A DNA stretch of 46,102 nucleotides from assembly GCF_001830325.1 (NCBI RefSeq), contig NZ_MHZG01000018.1:1-46102 (forward strand), given 5' to 3'. A program made the position numbers and the translations under genes. The notes under the pieces were generated by a model. It was not told the DNA's origin and ran no database searches. It saw nothing but the letters and a program-made list of their open reading frames with translations. Each line of letters opens with the position of its first letter. Within the stretch, counting starts at the first letter, position 1. The DNA is from Polynucleobacter sp. GWA2_45_21 (GTDB taxonomy: Bacteria > Pseudomonadota > Gammaproteobacteria > Burkholderiales > Burkholderiaceae). Below, piece by piece: positions 20,966 through 30,047 of this stretch.

Positions 20966-21437
20966 CCTGAAAAGCTAAATCAATCAACTTAGACCAATTT
21001 TTAGGCAAATTAAGGGTTGAACCCATTTTGACTAAGTCATCCCTGGGAAAGGATCTAACCCTCTCTCGCAGCTCTTTAGGACGGTTTTCAGGGAAAAACA
21101 ATGGGCTTAGTAGATCATGAGTCAGCTCAACTAGTTTCGAGGTCTTGATGTCATCAACGATCCAGACTGGGATCTTCGTCTTGAGCCCCAAAATCGCTTT
21201 TGCCAGAATCAGTTGGGGCTTTCCACTAACTACCCGATACTTTCCACTTCCTCCAGCCGCGAGAGGCTCACTAGATGAATCCGCCAGCAAGACAATGGGG
21301 TGCATGACAAGCAAGGCCTCTAGAGCCTCAGAATTGAGGGATTGAGCTAACTGGTGCAGAAATGGATGATTCTCAGAAAAGTCTGACTCTAGCTCGATTT
21401 GCTGAATCGTAAGAGAGATTTGCTTGATTTTCGTCAT
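20889..21437 (-). CDS. 182-aa small protein, first gene of the recombinase trio; weak ParB/Srx-like core
   Basis: No firm family is recognised. Residues about 46-95 (HPIVLLAD ... KYRVVSGKPQLILAKAILGL ... IPVWIVDD) follow the rhythm of ParB/sulfiredoxin-like N-terminal domains, where a proposed value is followed by Y-x-V-x-x-G-x-R and I-P-V. The usual basic residues of ParB are not all present, so this is a tentative fold guess. The C-terminus is proline, glutamate and alanine rich. It is the promoter-proximal gene of the operon and its 3' end overlaps the next gene by 77 bp. It may be the small accessory or directionality protein of the recombinase set. Confidence 0.5.
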   Translation of the reverse strand: MTKIKQISLTIQQIELESDFSENHPFLHQLAQSLNSEALEALLVMHPIVLLADSSSEPLAAGGSGKYRVVSGKPQLILAKAILGLKTKIPVWIVDDIKTSKLVELTHDLLSPLFFPENRPKELRERVRSFPRDDLVKMGSTLNLPKNWSKLIDLAFQVDQKKPEQAPTPAETSNNGETPAGA

Positions 21438-21461
21438 GGGACCAATTTGGGTGGTGCTCCA

Positions 21462-21490
21462 TTTTTATCACACTATTTCTTGTAAATCAA
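21462..21490 (-). promoter_or_regulatory. Candidate sigma-70 promoter of the recombinase trio
   Basis: On the minus strand TTGATT (21485-21490) and TAAAAA (21462-21467) are 17 nt apart, followed by the 182-aa gene start about 25 nt on. It lies in an AT-rich stretch between the tRNA-Val fragment and the operon. The match to consensus is moderate. Confidence 0.35.
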
Positions 21491-21549
21491 CTATGGTCTT
21501 TATCTTTTATTTTTATGTTTTTGTCAGTTTTAAAAGGTCGTAATATGTA

Positions 21550-21564
21550 TAAAACACTGTTTTA
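21550..21564. repeat. 15-bp palindrome beside the presumed attachment site
   Basis: TAAAACACTGTTTTA is a perfect dyad around a central C. It lies 39 bp from the tRNA-Val fragment in AT-rich DNA with further TTTAAA motifs. Such a site could bind the recombinases or a regulator; this is inferred from position only. Confidence 0.35.
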
Positions 21565-21602
21565 AAGCATTTAAACGATGTTTTTAAAATATGAGCTCGA
21601 CT

Positions 21603-21638
21603 ATGTCAAGGTGGTGCAACCAGCTGAGCTACGAGCCT
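21603..21638 (-). tRNA. 5' half of tRNA-Val(GAC), truncated at the anticodon loop
   Basis: The minus strand gives AGGCTCGTAGCTCAGCTGG and continues to CACCACCTTGACAT. This is the acceptor 5' strand, D arm, anticodon 5' stem and complete anticodon loop (GAC) of a betaproteobacterial tRNA-Val. The 3' half is missing: sequence identity ends at the last loop base. Compared with the tRNA-Val I remember, three bases (AGA) are also lost at the D-stem 3' side, so the piece cannot function. It is best read as a partial attachment site left by the neighbouring recombinase element. Confidence 0.75.
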
Positions 21639-21656
21639 ATATAGCCATAGAGTTTA

Positions 21657-23693
21657 TCACCGGCGGCGCACTTGGGTCACTCCTTTGACCTCTTCAAGAC
21701 TGTTTTGAACTAAACGTAAGGCTTCTGAGTCCTTAATTTCCACAGTCAATAGGATTTGAGCAAGTCCTCGTTTAGCTGATTTACGCAAATCAATCACATG
21801 AACGCCCTGCCTTGTGAGGATTTCAAATAACTCGCGCATGAGTTCGGGACGATCCAGGCCAGTGACAGCCAGATCTGCCGGGAATACGCGTTTTGGATCA
21901 TTAGTTGATGGGGTTTCTGGGGTCGACTCATTCCAGGCGGTTTGAATAACCCGCTCCGGCGCTCGCTCCAGTAAACCTCTAAAAGTTTTACAGGATCTTC
22001 TATGAATCGATACACCGCGACCCTGAGTCACAAAACCTGCGATTGCATCCGGCGGGACTGGCCTACAGCAACGAGCCAATTGAGTTAACAATGAATCCAC
22101 CCCAACAACCAACACATCACCTGCTTGACCTTGTTTGCGGGCACTTTGCTTCAGAATAATTTCTGGTGCTGGCGTGATCGGCTTAGCCTCTGGCTTTTGC
22201 TCTGTTTTGCTTTCAGCAGACTTAGCGCCAGCCTCTTCATCATCCAAGGCATTAAACCAAGTCCGCACACGAGTTCGGGCACGCTGCGAGCGCAAGTAGT
22301 TGCGATTAGGGCTTATCCAATCACGTGAGGGACCACCATGCTTCACCGCAATGATTTCTATGGTCTGACCATTTTGCAAGGGCGTATCTAACGGCACCAT
22401 GGCACCATCAACCCGAGCACCACGACAGCGGTGTCCCAAATCTGTATGCACTGCGTACGCAAAGTCTATGGGTGAGGAACCTTTCTCCAAGGAGATTACT
22501 TTTCCAAGCGGAGTTAGAACGTAAATATGGTCATCAATCTCGTGGTGCTTCAATTGCTCCCAGGCGTCTTCTTTCCAGGAGATCAGTTGTCTAGCCCAAG
22601 CAATCTGACGCTCATAGGCTACTGCTGCACTATGTGTGCCAGTTTGATGATTCGGGTTTGGTGTACTTGGGGTATTGGATGTGGGTTTATTTTTGGGTGG
22701 TGTTGCAGCCCCAACATAAGCACCCTCTTTGTAACGCCAATGTGCAGCCAATCCATACTCTGCTTGTTGATGCATTTCATTGGTACGAACCTGAATCTCA
22801 AATGCCGTTCCATGCTCATCCATCACTACGGTATGCAAAGATTGATAGCCGTTAGGTTTGGGCCTCGCAATATAGTCATCGAACTCACGCGGTACGGGCT
22901 GCCAGACGTTATGCACTATTCCTAAAATGGCGTAGCAAGATTTAACATCCTCCACTAGAACCCTAAATGCTCTGACGTCATAAAGATTGGCAAAATCGAG
23001 TGACTTGCCCTGCATCTTTTTCCAGATGCTATAGATATGCTTTGGGCGACCCTGCACTTCACCTTGAATATGCGCAGCTGTTAATTCTTCTTTGAGCTTT
23101 CTGACAATCTGCTCAATAAAAGATTCACGCTCAATGCGTTTGCCATCCAGCATCTTGGCGATGTCTCGATAGATCTCTGGAGACAGAACTCGAAACGCCA
23201 AGTCCTCCATCTCCCATTTCATTTGCCAGATACCGAGGCGATTTGCGAGCGATGCATCAATATTAAGAATCTCTTGCGCCCAAGCTTTTGGCATCTCCAT
23301 CTTTTCTTGGGTAACCCAACGCAGTGTTTGCAAACGAGAGGCAAGATAGATAAGTACAACGCGTAAGTCATCACCAAAGGCAAGCAACATCTTTCTAAGC
23401 ATTTCTTCTTGCCCAGAGATGCTGAGACCACCATCGTTACGTACTAGCTTGGCTTGAGCCTGTCTGAGGCCGCGGTATCCGATTAGAAGTCTTGCCGACT
23501 CCTCGCCGATCAGCTTGATCAGCGCTTCTTTGCCATGGGTCCGAGCAATATTGCTTGCGGCAGTTAGTGTTGCCTCGTCCAGATGAAGCAGCTTCAGAAT
23601 ACTCAGTACACCGGCGGCATGATTTTCTGAGGGCTCACCATACCAGCCATCAATAATTTTGATGCTCTCAGATACATTGCCAGCATTTGACAT
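21657..23693 (-). CDS. relA: RelA-type (p)ppGpp synthetase
   Basis: Makes (p)ppGpp in the stringent response. The 678 residues show a pseudo-hydrolase N-domain without the HD catalytic motif, a synthetase domain with E270-F-D-D273 (the EXDD form of RelA, rather than the RXKD form of bifunctional SpoT/Rsh), a TGS domain near 390-455 (VLTPLGKVISLEKGSSPIDFAYAVHT), a conserved-cysteine region (LARCCRPVPPD) and a C-terminal ACT domain (about 605-678). It should therefore be synthesis-only. It is shorter than Escherichia coli RelA (744). The transporter-hydrolase fusion gene lies 15 nt upstream. Confidence 0.93.
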   Translation of the reverse strand: MSNAGNVSESIKIIDGWYGEPSENHAAGVLSILKLLHLDEATLTAASNIARTHGKEALIKLIGEESARLLIGYRGLRQAQAKLVRNDGGLSISGQEEMLRKMLLAFGDDLRVVLIYLASRLQTLRWVTQEKMEMPKAWAQEILNIDASLANRLGIWQMKWEMEDLAFRVLSPEIYRDIAKMLDGKRIERESFIEQIVRKLKEELTAAHIQGEVQGRPKHIYSIWKKMQGKSLDFANLYDVRAFRVLVEDVKSCYAILGIVHNVWQPVPREFDDYIARPKPNGYQSLHTVVMDEHGTAFEIQVRTNEMHQQAEYGLAAHWRYKEGAYVGAATPPKNKPTSNTPSTPNPNHQTGTHSAAVAYERQIAWARQLISWKEDAWEQLKHHEIDDHIYVLTPLGKVISLEKGSSPIDFAYAVHTDLGHRCRGARVDGAMVPLDTPLQNGQTIEIIAVKHGGPSRDWISPNRNYLRSQRARTRVRTWFNALDDEEAGAKSAESKTEQKPEAKPITPAPEIILKQSARKQGQAGDVLVVGVDSLLTQLARCCRPVPPDAIAGFVTQGRGVSIHRRSCKTFRGLLERAPERVIQTAWNESTPETPSTNDPKRVFPADLAVTGLDRPELMRELFEILTRQGVHVIDLRKSAKRGLAQILLTVEIKDSEALRLVQNSLEEVKGVTQVRRR

Positions 23694-23708
23694 GGAAGAC
23701 CGAAATCC

Positions 23709-25514
23709 TTAACTAAAGAATTCTTTTGCTAAAGCTACTTGTTCTGACTTCACAAAAGCAGGTGCGTGACCTACTCCTGGAATTTCAATACTCCGAATGT
23801 ATGGATTCACCTTACACATCTCAGCCACTGTTTTAGCTGAGAGCAAATCTGATTCACCGCCACGCACGATCAGCATCGGGATATGGATTTGCTTGAAGGC
23901 GTGCCACATTGCCATCTCACCTGCTTTCGCCATAATTGGATTAACAGATGCAAACGGTACAGAAATATCAGGGTCATAGTGCATCACCCAAAGACCATCC
24001 TTTTGCACGAGCATCGGTCCGTTATAAATTTCCCACTCTTCTGGTGTATGGCTACCAAACGATGCACAGATCTCATTTAGGCGCTCCAGCGCATCTGCGC
24101 GATTAGCAAAGCTAAAAGGTTGCCCAACATAAGAACCCAAACGTTTAATGGCCTCGGGCTCAATCCGTGGACCCACATCGTTAATCAACATACGACGGAT
24201 TGGATTTTTAGGCATCGAGGCATAGACCATGCCAATGAGACCGCCCATCGAAGTTCCAAACCAGTTAACTTGTGCAACACCAAGGTGCTGGACCAAGCTT
24301 GCCATATCGGCAACGTATTGCGGAACGGCATAGAGCATGGGGTTCTTCAATCGATCAGAATCGCCTCGTCCCACTACATCAGGGCAGACGACGTAGTAAT
24401 CATTGCTCATCGCCTGCGCAAGGGTTTTGAAATCACTACCCCTACGAGTCAGGCCATGAACACAAACTAATACCTTTGGATTGCTAGGATTTCCCCAGGC
24501 GTGATACGCCATGCGATGCGGACCATCGGGGCTAGTGCAGGTGACAAAGAAGGTATCTCCATGATGAATCACATTGGGTTTTTTAATCTCATCATGCGTA
24601 TGTTCATCCACCATACCTGCAATCTCAGGCTGTAGAGTGACGTGGTCAATCCCATGCTTATTCAACAACATCTCGTTGATGCGTGCCATGATCTCTGGCC
24701 ACTCACTCATCTGATCAATTTCAATATGGCCAATGAGTGCTGGAAAACTTGGCGTCATTTCCCAGACGTGTAAATCGTGCACCGCCAATACACCAGGAAC
24801 TTTTTTGAGATCATTACCCACTTGCAGGTAATCAATATGTAAAGGTACACCCTCCATCAAGAAGTGATATGACTCACGCAAGATGGAAATGGTAGATTTC
24901 AAAATCAGTAAAGAAACCAAAATGGAGAGAATTGCATCGATCGGCATCCAACCAGTCAACTGGATCACAACACCAGCAATCAATGCGGCTACAGAGCCCA
25001 ATAAGTCACCCATGACATGTACTAAGGCCGCACGTGTATTAACACTTTTCTTATCGCGCGAAAGCACCCAAGCCACAACGATGTTCATCAGCAAGCCGAT
25101 CGCAGCTACCACTGTGACCGTTAATCCATCTACTTGGTGCGGATCATAAAAACGGCTCACTGCCTCCACCATAATCCAGGCGACCAATGCCAACATCGCA
25201 ATACTATTTACAAATGCAGCAAGTGCCTCTGCTCGACCGAATCCAAACGAATGTTTTGGTGATGGGGGACGACGCGAAATAATTTGGGCTAGTAAGGCTA
25301 AGCCTAGTGCAGCTGCATCTGTCACCATGTGACCTGCATCTGATATCAAGGCCAATGAATTTGCAAAATAAGCAGCGGCACCCTCAACACCAGAAAAACC
25401 TAATGTCAGAACTAAAGCAATCAGCAGGAGGTTTTGATTGGAAACCTGCTTGGCATGAGAATGTTTGGCATCACCCTGCTTATGCGCATGAAGCGAATGG
25501 TCTGCAGCACTCAT
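23709..25514 (-). CDS. CDF-family metal efflux transporter fused to an alpha/beta hydrolase
   Basis: One uninterrupted 601-residue frame holds two domains. Residues 1-300 are a cation diffusion facilitator: a His-rich N-terminus, six membrane segments, metal-site pairs H62/D66 (DAGHMVTD) and H166/D170 (HVMGD), then the cytoplasmic domain with VHDLHVWEMTP. The HDHD site suggests zinc or a similar divalent ion. Residues about 315-601 are an alpha/beta hydrolase with nucleophile S422 in GTSMGG, oxyanion-hole VHGLTRRG, likely acid D556 and H583 in GVGHAP. Both catalytic sets look intact. No stop or internal start with a clear ribosome site separates them, so a true fusion is likely. The hydrolase substrate is unknown. 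Confidence 0.85.
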   Translation of the reverse strand: MSAADHSLHAHKQGDAKHSHAKQVSNQNLLLIALVLTLGFSGVEGAAAYFANSLALISDAGHMVTDAAALGLALLAQIISRRPPSPKHSFGFGRAEALAAFVNSIAMLALVAWIMVEAVSRFYDPHQVDGLTVTVVAAIGLLMNIVVAWVLSRDKKSVNTRAALVHVMGDLLGSVAALIAGVVIQLTGWMPIDAILSILVSLLILKSTISILRESYHFLMEGVPLHIDYLQVGNDLKKVPGVLAVHDLHVWEMTPSFPALIGHIEIDQMSEWPEIMARINEMLLNKHGIDHVTLQPEIAGMVDEHTHDEIKKPNVIHHGDTFFVTCTSPDGPHRMAYHAWGNPSNPKVLVCVHGLTRRGSDFKTLAQAMSNDYYVVCPDVVGRGDSDRLKNPMLYAVPQYVADMASLVQHLGVAQVNWFGTSMGGLIGMVYASMPKNPIRRMLINDVGPRIEPEAIKRLGSYVGQPFSFANRADALERLNEICASFGSHTPEEWEIYNGPMLVQKDGLWVMHYDPDISVPFASVNPIMAKAGEMAMWHAFKQIHIPMLIVRGGESDLLSAKTVAEMCKVNPYIRSIEIPGVGHAPAFVKSEQVALAKEFFS

Positions 25515-25535
25515 ATAAGGCTCTTTAGAAATAGA

Positions 25536-25556
25536 AATGGGGTCATTGACCCCATT
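25536..25556 (-). terminator. Terminator after scoB
   Basis: A perfect 9-bp stem AATGGGGTC/GACCCCATT with a 3-nt loop lies 24 nt after the scoB stop and is followed on the minus strand by a T-rich tract. It separates scoAB from the transporter-hydrolase gene. Confidence 0.7.
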
Positions 25557-25579
25557 ATTTCACTATCTAGTAGAAAAGG

Positions 25580-26230
25580 TTAGAAACCCGTTGTATCTAC
25601 AGGGGCACCTGTTTTGGACAATACTTCTTCCTTAGTAACGCCTGGCGCCAACTCCACCAACTTCAAACCCTTAGGAGTGATATCAAGCACGCACAGATCG
25701 GTGATGATGCGACTGATAACACCTACACCAGTCAATGGCAAAGTGCACTTAGGCAGAATCTTGATTTCTTCTGTGCCGTCTTTCTTCTTCGCAACGTGCT
25801 CCATCAGGACAACTACATGCTTCACGCCAGCAACTAAGTCCATGGCACCACCCATGCCCTTCACCATCTTGCCAGGAATCATCCAGTTAGCTAAGTCGCC
25901 ATGCTCGCTCACCTGCATTGCGCCCAAAATCGCAATATTGATTTTTCCACCACGAATCATTCCAAATGAATCAGCGGAAGAAAAAATGGAGGAGCCAGGC
26001 AAAGTCGTAATCGTTTGCTTGCCCGCATTAATTAAATCCGCATCAATAGTTGCTTCCGTTGGAAATGGGCCAATACCTAATAATCCATTTTCAGACTGGA
26101 GCCATACTTCCATTCCTTCTGGAACGTGATTGGCCACTAGGGTTGGCATACCAATACCCAAATTGACGTAGTAACCATCCTTTAACTCTTTAGCAGCACG
26201 TGCTGCCATTTCATCTCTATTCCAAGGCAT
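25580..26230 (-). CDS. scoB: 3-oxoacid CoA-transferase subunit B
   Basis: Beta subunit of succinyl-CoA:3-ketoacid CoA-transferase, which moves CoA from succinyl-CoA to acetoacetate or related 3-oxoacids. The 216 residues contain the [10 protein letters not shown] motif with the catalytic glutamate E47 that forms the CoA thioester. The N-terminus [16 protein letters not shown] and the C-terminal [14 protein letters not shown] segment are typical. It lies 50 nt after scoA on the same strand, and the two are expected to form a heterotetramer. Confidence 0.95.
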   Translation of the reverse strand: MPWNRDEMAARAAKELKDGYYVNLGIGMPTLVANHVPEGMEVWLQSENGLLGIGPFPTEATIDADLINAGKQTITTLPGSSIFSSADSFGMIRGGKINIAILGAMQVSEHGDLANWMIPGKMVKGMGGAMDLVAGVKHVVVLMEHVAKKKDGTEEIKILPKCTLPLTGVGVISRIITDLCVLDITPKGLKLVELAPGVTKEEVLSKTGAPVDTTGF

Positions 26231-26280
26231 ATCAATCTTCCTAAATATTCTGTACTGTTTTTATATTGCTTCGATGGGTA

Positions 26281-26979
26281 TTAAGCTGCAGATAAAGTGC
26301 GTTGCTCAATACGCTTCTCAGGGGTAGTGTTGAGCACCAAGCGATGCACATAGATGCCTGGCGTATGAATCTCATCCGGATCCAATTCACCGTTCTCCAC
26401 AATCTCTTCCACTTCAGCAACGGTAATCTTGCCAGCCATAGCCACTACTGGATTGAAATTACGTGCGGTGTAGCGATAAATCAAGTTACCTGACTTATCC
26501 GCCTTCCATGCTTTGACAAGAGAAATATCTGAAACGATTGCGCGCTCCATGATGTAACGCTCACCATCGAATTCTTTTTCTTCTTTACCTTCGGCAACCA
26601 AAGTACCTACACCAGTTTTGGTATAGAACGCAGGAATACCACAACCGCCTGCGCGTAACTTTTCTGCCAAAGTACCTTGAGGGGTAAATTCCAACTCCAG
26701 CTCGCCAGCTAAGAACTGACGTTCAAACTCTTTGTTCTCGCCCACATAGGATGCGACCATCTTTTTGACCTGTCTTGAATTCAAAAGCAAACCCAAGCCA
26801 AAGCCATCTACGCCAGCATTATTAGCAATCGCAGTCAGATTTTGCGCGCCAAGATCCTTTACCGCTTGAATCAAAGCCTCAGGAATGCCGCAAAGACCAA
26901 AACCGCCAACCGCGAGCTTCTGGCCATCCTTCAAGATATCCCGTAAGGCATCTACTGCTGATGGGTAAGTTTTATTCAT
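26281..26979 (-). CDS. scoA: 3-oxoacid CoA-transferase subunit A
   Basis: Alpha subunit of the same CoA-transferase, 232 residues. Visible family signatures are [14 protein letters not shown] (CoA-binding glycine-rich stretch, residues about 23-36), [21 protein letters not shown] and RYTARNFNP. The unit is inferred to serve ketone body, polyhydroxybutyrate or branched amino acid breakdown. The ETF-QO gene, which acts in acyl-CoA oxidation, is divergently transcribed about 200 bp away, which suits a shared metabolic theme. Confidence 0.95.
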   Translation of the reverse strand: MNKTYPSAVDALRDILKDGQKLAVGGFGLCGIPEALIQAVKDLGAQNLTAIANNAGVDGFGLGLLLNSRQVKKMVASYVGENKEFERQFLAGELELEFTPQGTLAEKLRAGGCGIPAFYTKTGVGTLVAEGKEEKEFDGERYIMERAIVSDISLVKAWKADKSGNLIYRYTARNFNPVVAMAGKITVAEVEEIVENGELDPDEIHTPGIYVHRLVLNTTPEKRIEQRTLSAA

Positions 26980-27183
26980 ACATTCGTCCTAATATTGCCA
27001 AAAAAGGTAAAAAAGTAATCATAACGCTTTGGGAATCTGAGCCGACGGGAAGGGGCACCAACCTGGCTTTTATCGCTTAGAACTAAACTAGAAGGGTTCA
27101 ATGAAACCATAAAAATGGTGGAATTGCCAAAAATTGCTGAAAATGAGCTCAGCAAGCTATTTTTAGAGATGTCGGAGAGTGAA

Positions 27184-28854
27184 ATGAACGCCCAGGAATT
27201 GCTCGAACAATTTGGACCAAGAGAATCCATGGACTATGACTTAGTCATCGTCGGAGGTGGTCCAGCAGGCCTATCTGCAGCCATCAAAGCAAAACAACTC
27301 GCGAATGAGTCAGGCAAAGAAATTAGTGTCTGCGTCTTAGAAAAAGGCTCCGAGATTGGTGCGCATATTCTTTCTGGCGCCGTTATGGATCCCAAGGCGC
27401 TGACCGAGCTGTTCCCCAACTGGAAGGAAATGGGTGCACCACTAGATACTGAAGTGACTCAAGACCAGTTTTTATTCTTAACAAAAGAAAGTTCGTTCCA
27501 AGTTCCGAATTGGATGCTGCCCCATTGCTTTAAGAATGAGGGTAACTATATTGTCAGCTTAGCCAATGTGACTCGCTGGCTTGGCCAACAAGCCGAGAAT
27601 CTCGGTGTAGAAATTTTCCCCGGATTTCCTGCGGCAGAAATTCTGTATAACGAACAAGGTGCAGTCTGTGGCGTCATTACAGGTGCAATGGGTTTGGACA
27701 AAGAAGGCAATCCAACCGATCAATTTCAACTTGGCATGGAGTTGCGCGCCAAGTACACTCTATTCGCCGAAGGTTCACGCGGACATTTAGGCAAGCAACT
27801 CATTAGCAAGTTTGCATTAGATAAAGATGCTGACCCACAAAGTTACGGGATTGGCATTAAAGAACTATGGGAAGTAGAACCCTCCAAGAGCAAGCCCGGT
27901 CTAGTAGTTCACACTGCAGGCTGGCCATTAGAAAGCGACACCTATGGTGGCTCATTCTTGTATCACTTGGGTGATAACAAGGTTGCAGTAGGTTTGGTAG
28001 TGGGCCTCTCCTATAAGAACCCTTACCTCTCGCCGTTTGAAGAGTTCCAGCGCTATAAGCTGCATCCAAAAATCCGTGAGACTTTTGAGGGCGGAAAACG
28101 TCTGGCTTATGGCGCACGCGCACTAACGGCTGGCGGCTTAAATAGTCTGCCTAAGACTGTTTTCCCAGGGGGTGCATTAATTGGTTGTGATGCAGGATTC
28201 TTAAATGCATCACGCATTAAAGGAAGTCATGCTGCGATTAAGACCGGGATGCTGGCTGCGGAAGCCGCAGTTGCAGCACTTACTGAGAATCGCTCTGCTG
28301 ATGTCTTGTCAGCTTATCCAAGCGCCTTCAAAAATAGTTGGTTACATACCGAGCTTAATCAAGCGCGTAACTTTAAGCCGTGGATGTCCAAAGGGCTTTA
28401 CCTTGGAACTCTGATGGTTGGTCTAGAGCAGAAGCTGTTGGGCGGAAATATGCCTTGGACAATTCATTTAAAACATCCAGACCATGAGTGCCTTGAACCA
28501 GCGGCGCAGCATCAACCCATCGAGTATCCAAAGCCAGATGGCAAGATTACTTTTGATCGCCTCTCATCAGTATTTATTTCCAATACCAATCATGCTGAGA
28601 ATCAACCTATTCATCTCACACTAAAAGATGCGTCGGTGCCTGTCAGCTTGAATCTTAAAACTTACGCAGGTCCCGAGCAACGTTACTGCCCTGCTGGCGT
28701 ATATGAGTATGTAGAAAAAGATGGGCAGCCACAGTTGCAGATTAATTCACAAAACTGCGTGCATTGCAAAACCTGTGACATCAAAGATCCAAGTCAAAAT
28801 ATTATTTGGATTACCCCTGAAGGTGGCGGTGGCCCGAACTACGGATCAATGTAA
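27184..28854 (+). CDS. Electron transfer flavoprotein-ubiquinone oxidoreductase
   Basis: Passes electrons from reduced ETF, fed by acyl-CoA dehydrogenases, to the quinone pool. I start at the ATG of MNAQELLEQFG (556 aa), because GGAGAG lies 4 nt upstream; an ATG at 27115 would add 23 residues but has no ribosome site. The Rossmann motif DLVIVGGGPAGLSAAI binds FAD. The C-terminal ferredoxin-like domain keeps the four cysteines for one 4Fe-4S cluster (CPAGVYEY ... CVHCKTCDI). Length agrees with the bacterial family. Confidence 0.94.
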   Translation: MNAQELLEQFGPRESMDYDLVIVGGGPAGLSAAIKAKQLANESGKEISVCVLEKGSEIGAHILSGAVMDPKALTELFPNWKEMGAPLDTEVTQDQFLFLTKESSFQVPNWMLPHCFKNEGNYIVSLANVTRWLGQQAENLGVEIFPGFPAAEILYNEQGAVCGVITGAMGLDKEGNPTDQFQLGMELRAKYTLFAEGSRGHLGKQLISKFALDKDADPQSYGIGIKELWEVEPSKSKPGLVVHTAGWPLESDTYGGSFLYHLGDNKVAVGLVVGLSYKNPYLSPFEEFQRYKLHPKIRETFEGGKRLAYGARALTAGGLNSLPKTVFPGGALIGCDAGFLNASRIKGSHAAIKTGMLAAEAAVAALTENRSADVLSAYPSAFKNSWLHTELNQARNFKPWMSKGLYLGTLMVGLEQKLLGGNMPWTIHLKHPDHECLEPAAQHQPIEYPKPDGKITFDRLSSVFISNTNHAENQPIHLTLKDASVPVSLNLKTYAGPEQRYCPAGVYEYVEKDGQPQLQINSQNCVHCKTCDIKDPSQNIIWITPEGGGGPNYGSM

Positions 28855-28869
28855 AGATGGTTTATTGAT

Positions 28870-30027
28870 TTATCTAGCTGGGTAGTGGCGTGGGCGCAGT
28901 TTTCCAATCGCCATACCCGCTAAGCCACAAGCTAAAGCAGCCATCACGAAGACATTGCGCGGCTGAGTTGCCTCCCAAAGCCAACCCGCAACTAAACCAC
29001 CTAGCGTCCCACCCAAGCCATACGATACTGTTGCCATCAAAGCTTGCCCTCTGGCCTGCAAAGGGCCAGTAAACCAGCGCTGCAGTAACTTGGTGGCAGC
29101 ACTATGGTGGGCACCAAAAGTAGCTGCATGCATCAACTGGGCCAAAATCAGCACCCAAGTAAATGGGAAGAAGGCAATCAAAATAAATCGAAATACGCCA
29201 ATACCGAAAGCAAGCTGCAAAACAACTTCAGCATCCAGACGACTGAGCACTTTGCTCTGGAAATAAAAGAAGATCACCTCAGCAGCAACACCTAGGGCCC
29301 AAAATAAACCGATCTCGAATTTATCGTAGCCCAGGTCTGCTAGGTAGAGTGAATAGAACACATACAAAGCTGCATGCGCAAAGACCATAAAGAAGCCCGA
29401 CAGCAAGAACCAACGCACATCAGGATTAAACAAAACAATTAAGAGTTCGCCCTTTACCATCTTGCGACGCTCCATCTTGGGCTCATGCAAGCGGAACGTA
29501 ACTAATGCCAAGAAGATCAACACTACCGCGCCCACAATCGGATAGAGTTCAATACCTTCGCGCTGAAATAACTCGCCAGCAATTAAGACCATTCCAATAA
29601 AACCAATTGATCCCCATAAACGTAAGCGGCCATAACGTTTATCAAATGAATTGTCTTTAAATAAAGCATGTACTGTGGCCGACTCTCCTAGTGGCATCAA
29701 GCTACTAAGAATGGTGTGCAATACAAACATCCAGATAAAGAATGCAATGTAACTATGCAGAAAAAAGATGCATAAAAAAGTAACCGCTGCCAAGCAAGCG
29801 CAGAATCGAATAATCCCAATACGATCGGACAAGTAGTCAGACAGCCATCCCCAGGAGAATGGCCCAACTATTCGTGTAATTTGCAGCATGGACATTAAGA
29901 CCGCAATCTCAATGACACTAAAACCACGGTCCAAAAAAAAGAGACTGGCGTAGGGAGAAACTAAGCCAACATACGCAAAATATAAAAAGAAAAAGGACCC
30001 GAAGGCCCAACGCACTGAAGGTGTCAT
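28870..30027 (-). CDS. MFS transporter, HcaT/MFS_1-like
   Basis: A 385-residue inner-membrane carrier with about twelve hydrophobic helices. The loop GWLSDYLSDRIG (about residues 59-70) matches the MFS signature between helices 2 and 3. The overall pattern resembles the MFS_1-like group containing HcaT of Escherichia coli and nucleoside or sugar porters. The substrate cannot be told from sequence. It is convergent with ETF-QO (15 nt apart) and lies 20 nt after aroC on the same strand, so it may be cotranscribed with aroC. Confidence 0.85.
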   Translation of the reverse strand: MTPSVRWAFGSFFFLYFAYVGLVSPYASLFFLDRGFSVIEIAVLMSMLQITRIVGPFSWGWLSDYLSDRIGIIRFCACLAAVTFLCIFFLHSYIAFFIWMFVLHTILSSLMPLGESATVHALFKDNSFDKRYGRLRLWGSIGFIGMVLIAGELFQREGIELYPIVGAVVLIFLALVTFRLHEPKMERRKMVKGELLIVLFNPDVRWFLLSGFFMVFAHAALYVFYSLYLADLGYDKFEIGLFWALGVAAEVIFFYFQSKVLSRLDAEVVLQLAFGIGVFRFILIAFFPFTWVLILAQLMHAATFGAHHSAATKLLQRWFTGPLQARGQALMATVSYGLGGTLGGLVAGWLWEATQPRNVFVMAALACGLAGMAIGKLRPRHYPAR

Positions 30028-30047
30028 TTTCTTTTTCTTAAACGGAT

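Noticed and set aside
22527..22925. Open frame of 132 codons on the plus strand opposite relA
   Set aside because: It lies wholly within the conserved synthetase-TGS region of relA, lacks a ribosome site and has an un-protein-like composition.
25614..26129. Open frame of 171 codons on the plus strand opposite scoB
   Set aside because: scoB is certain from its catalytic motif; the opposite frame is a codon-bias shadow with no recognisable domain.
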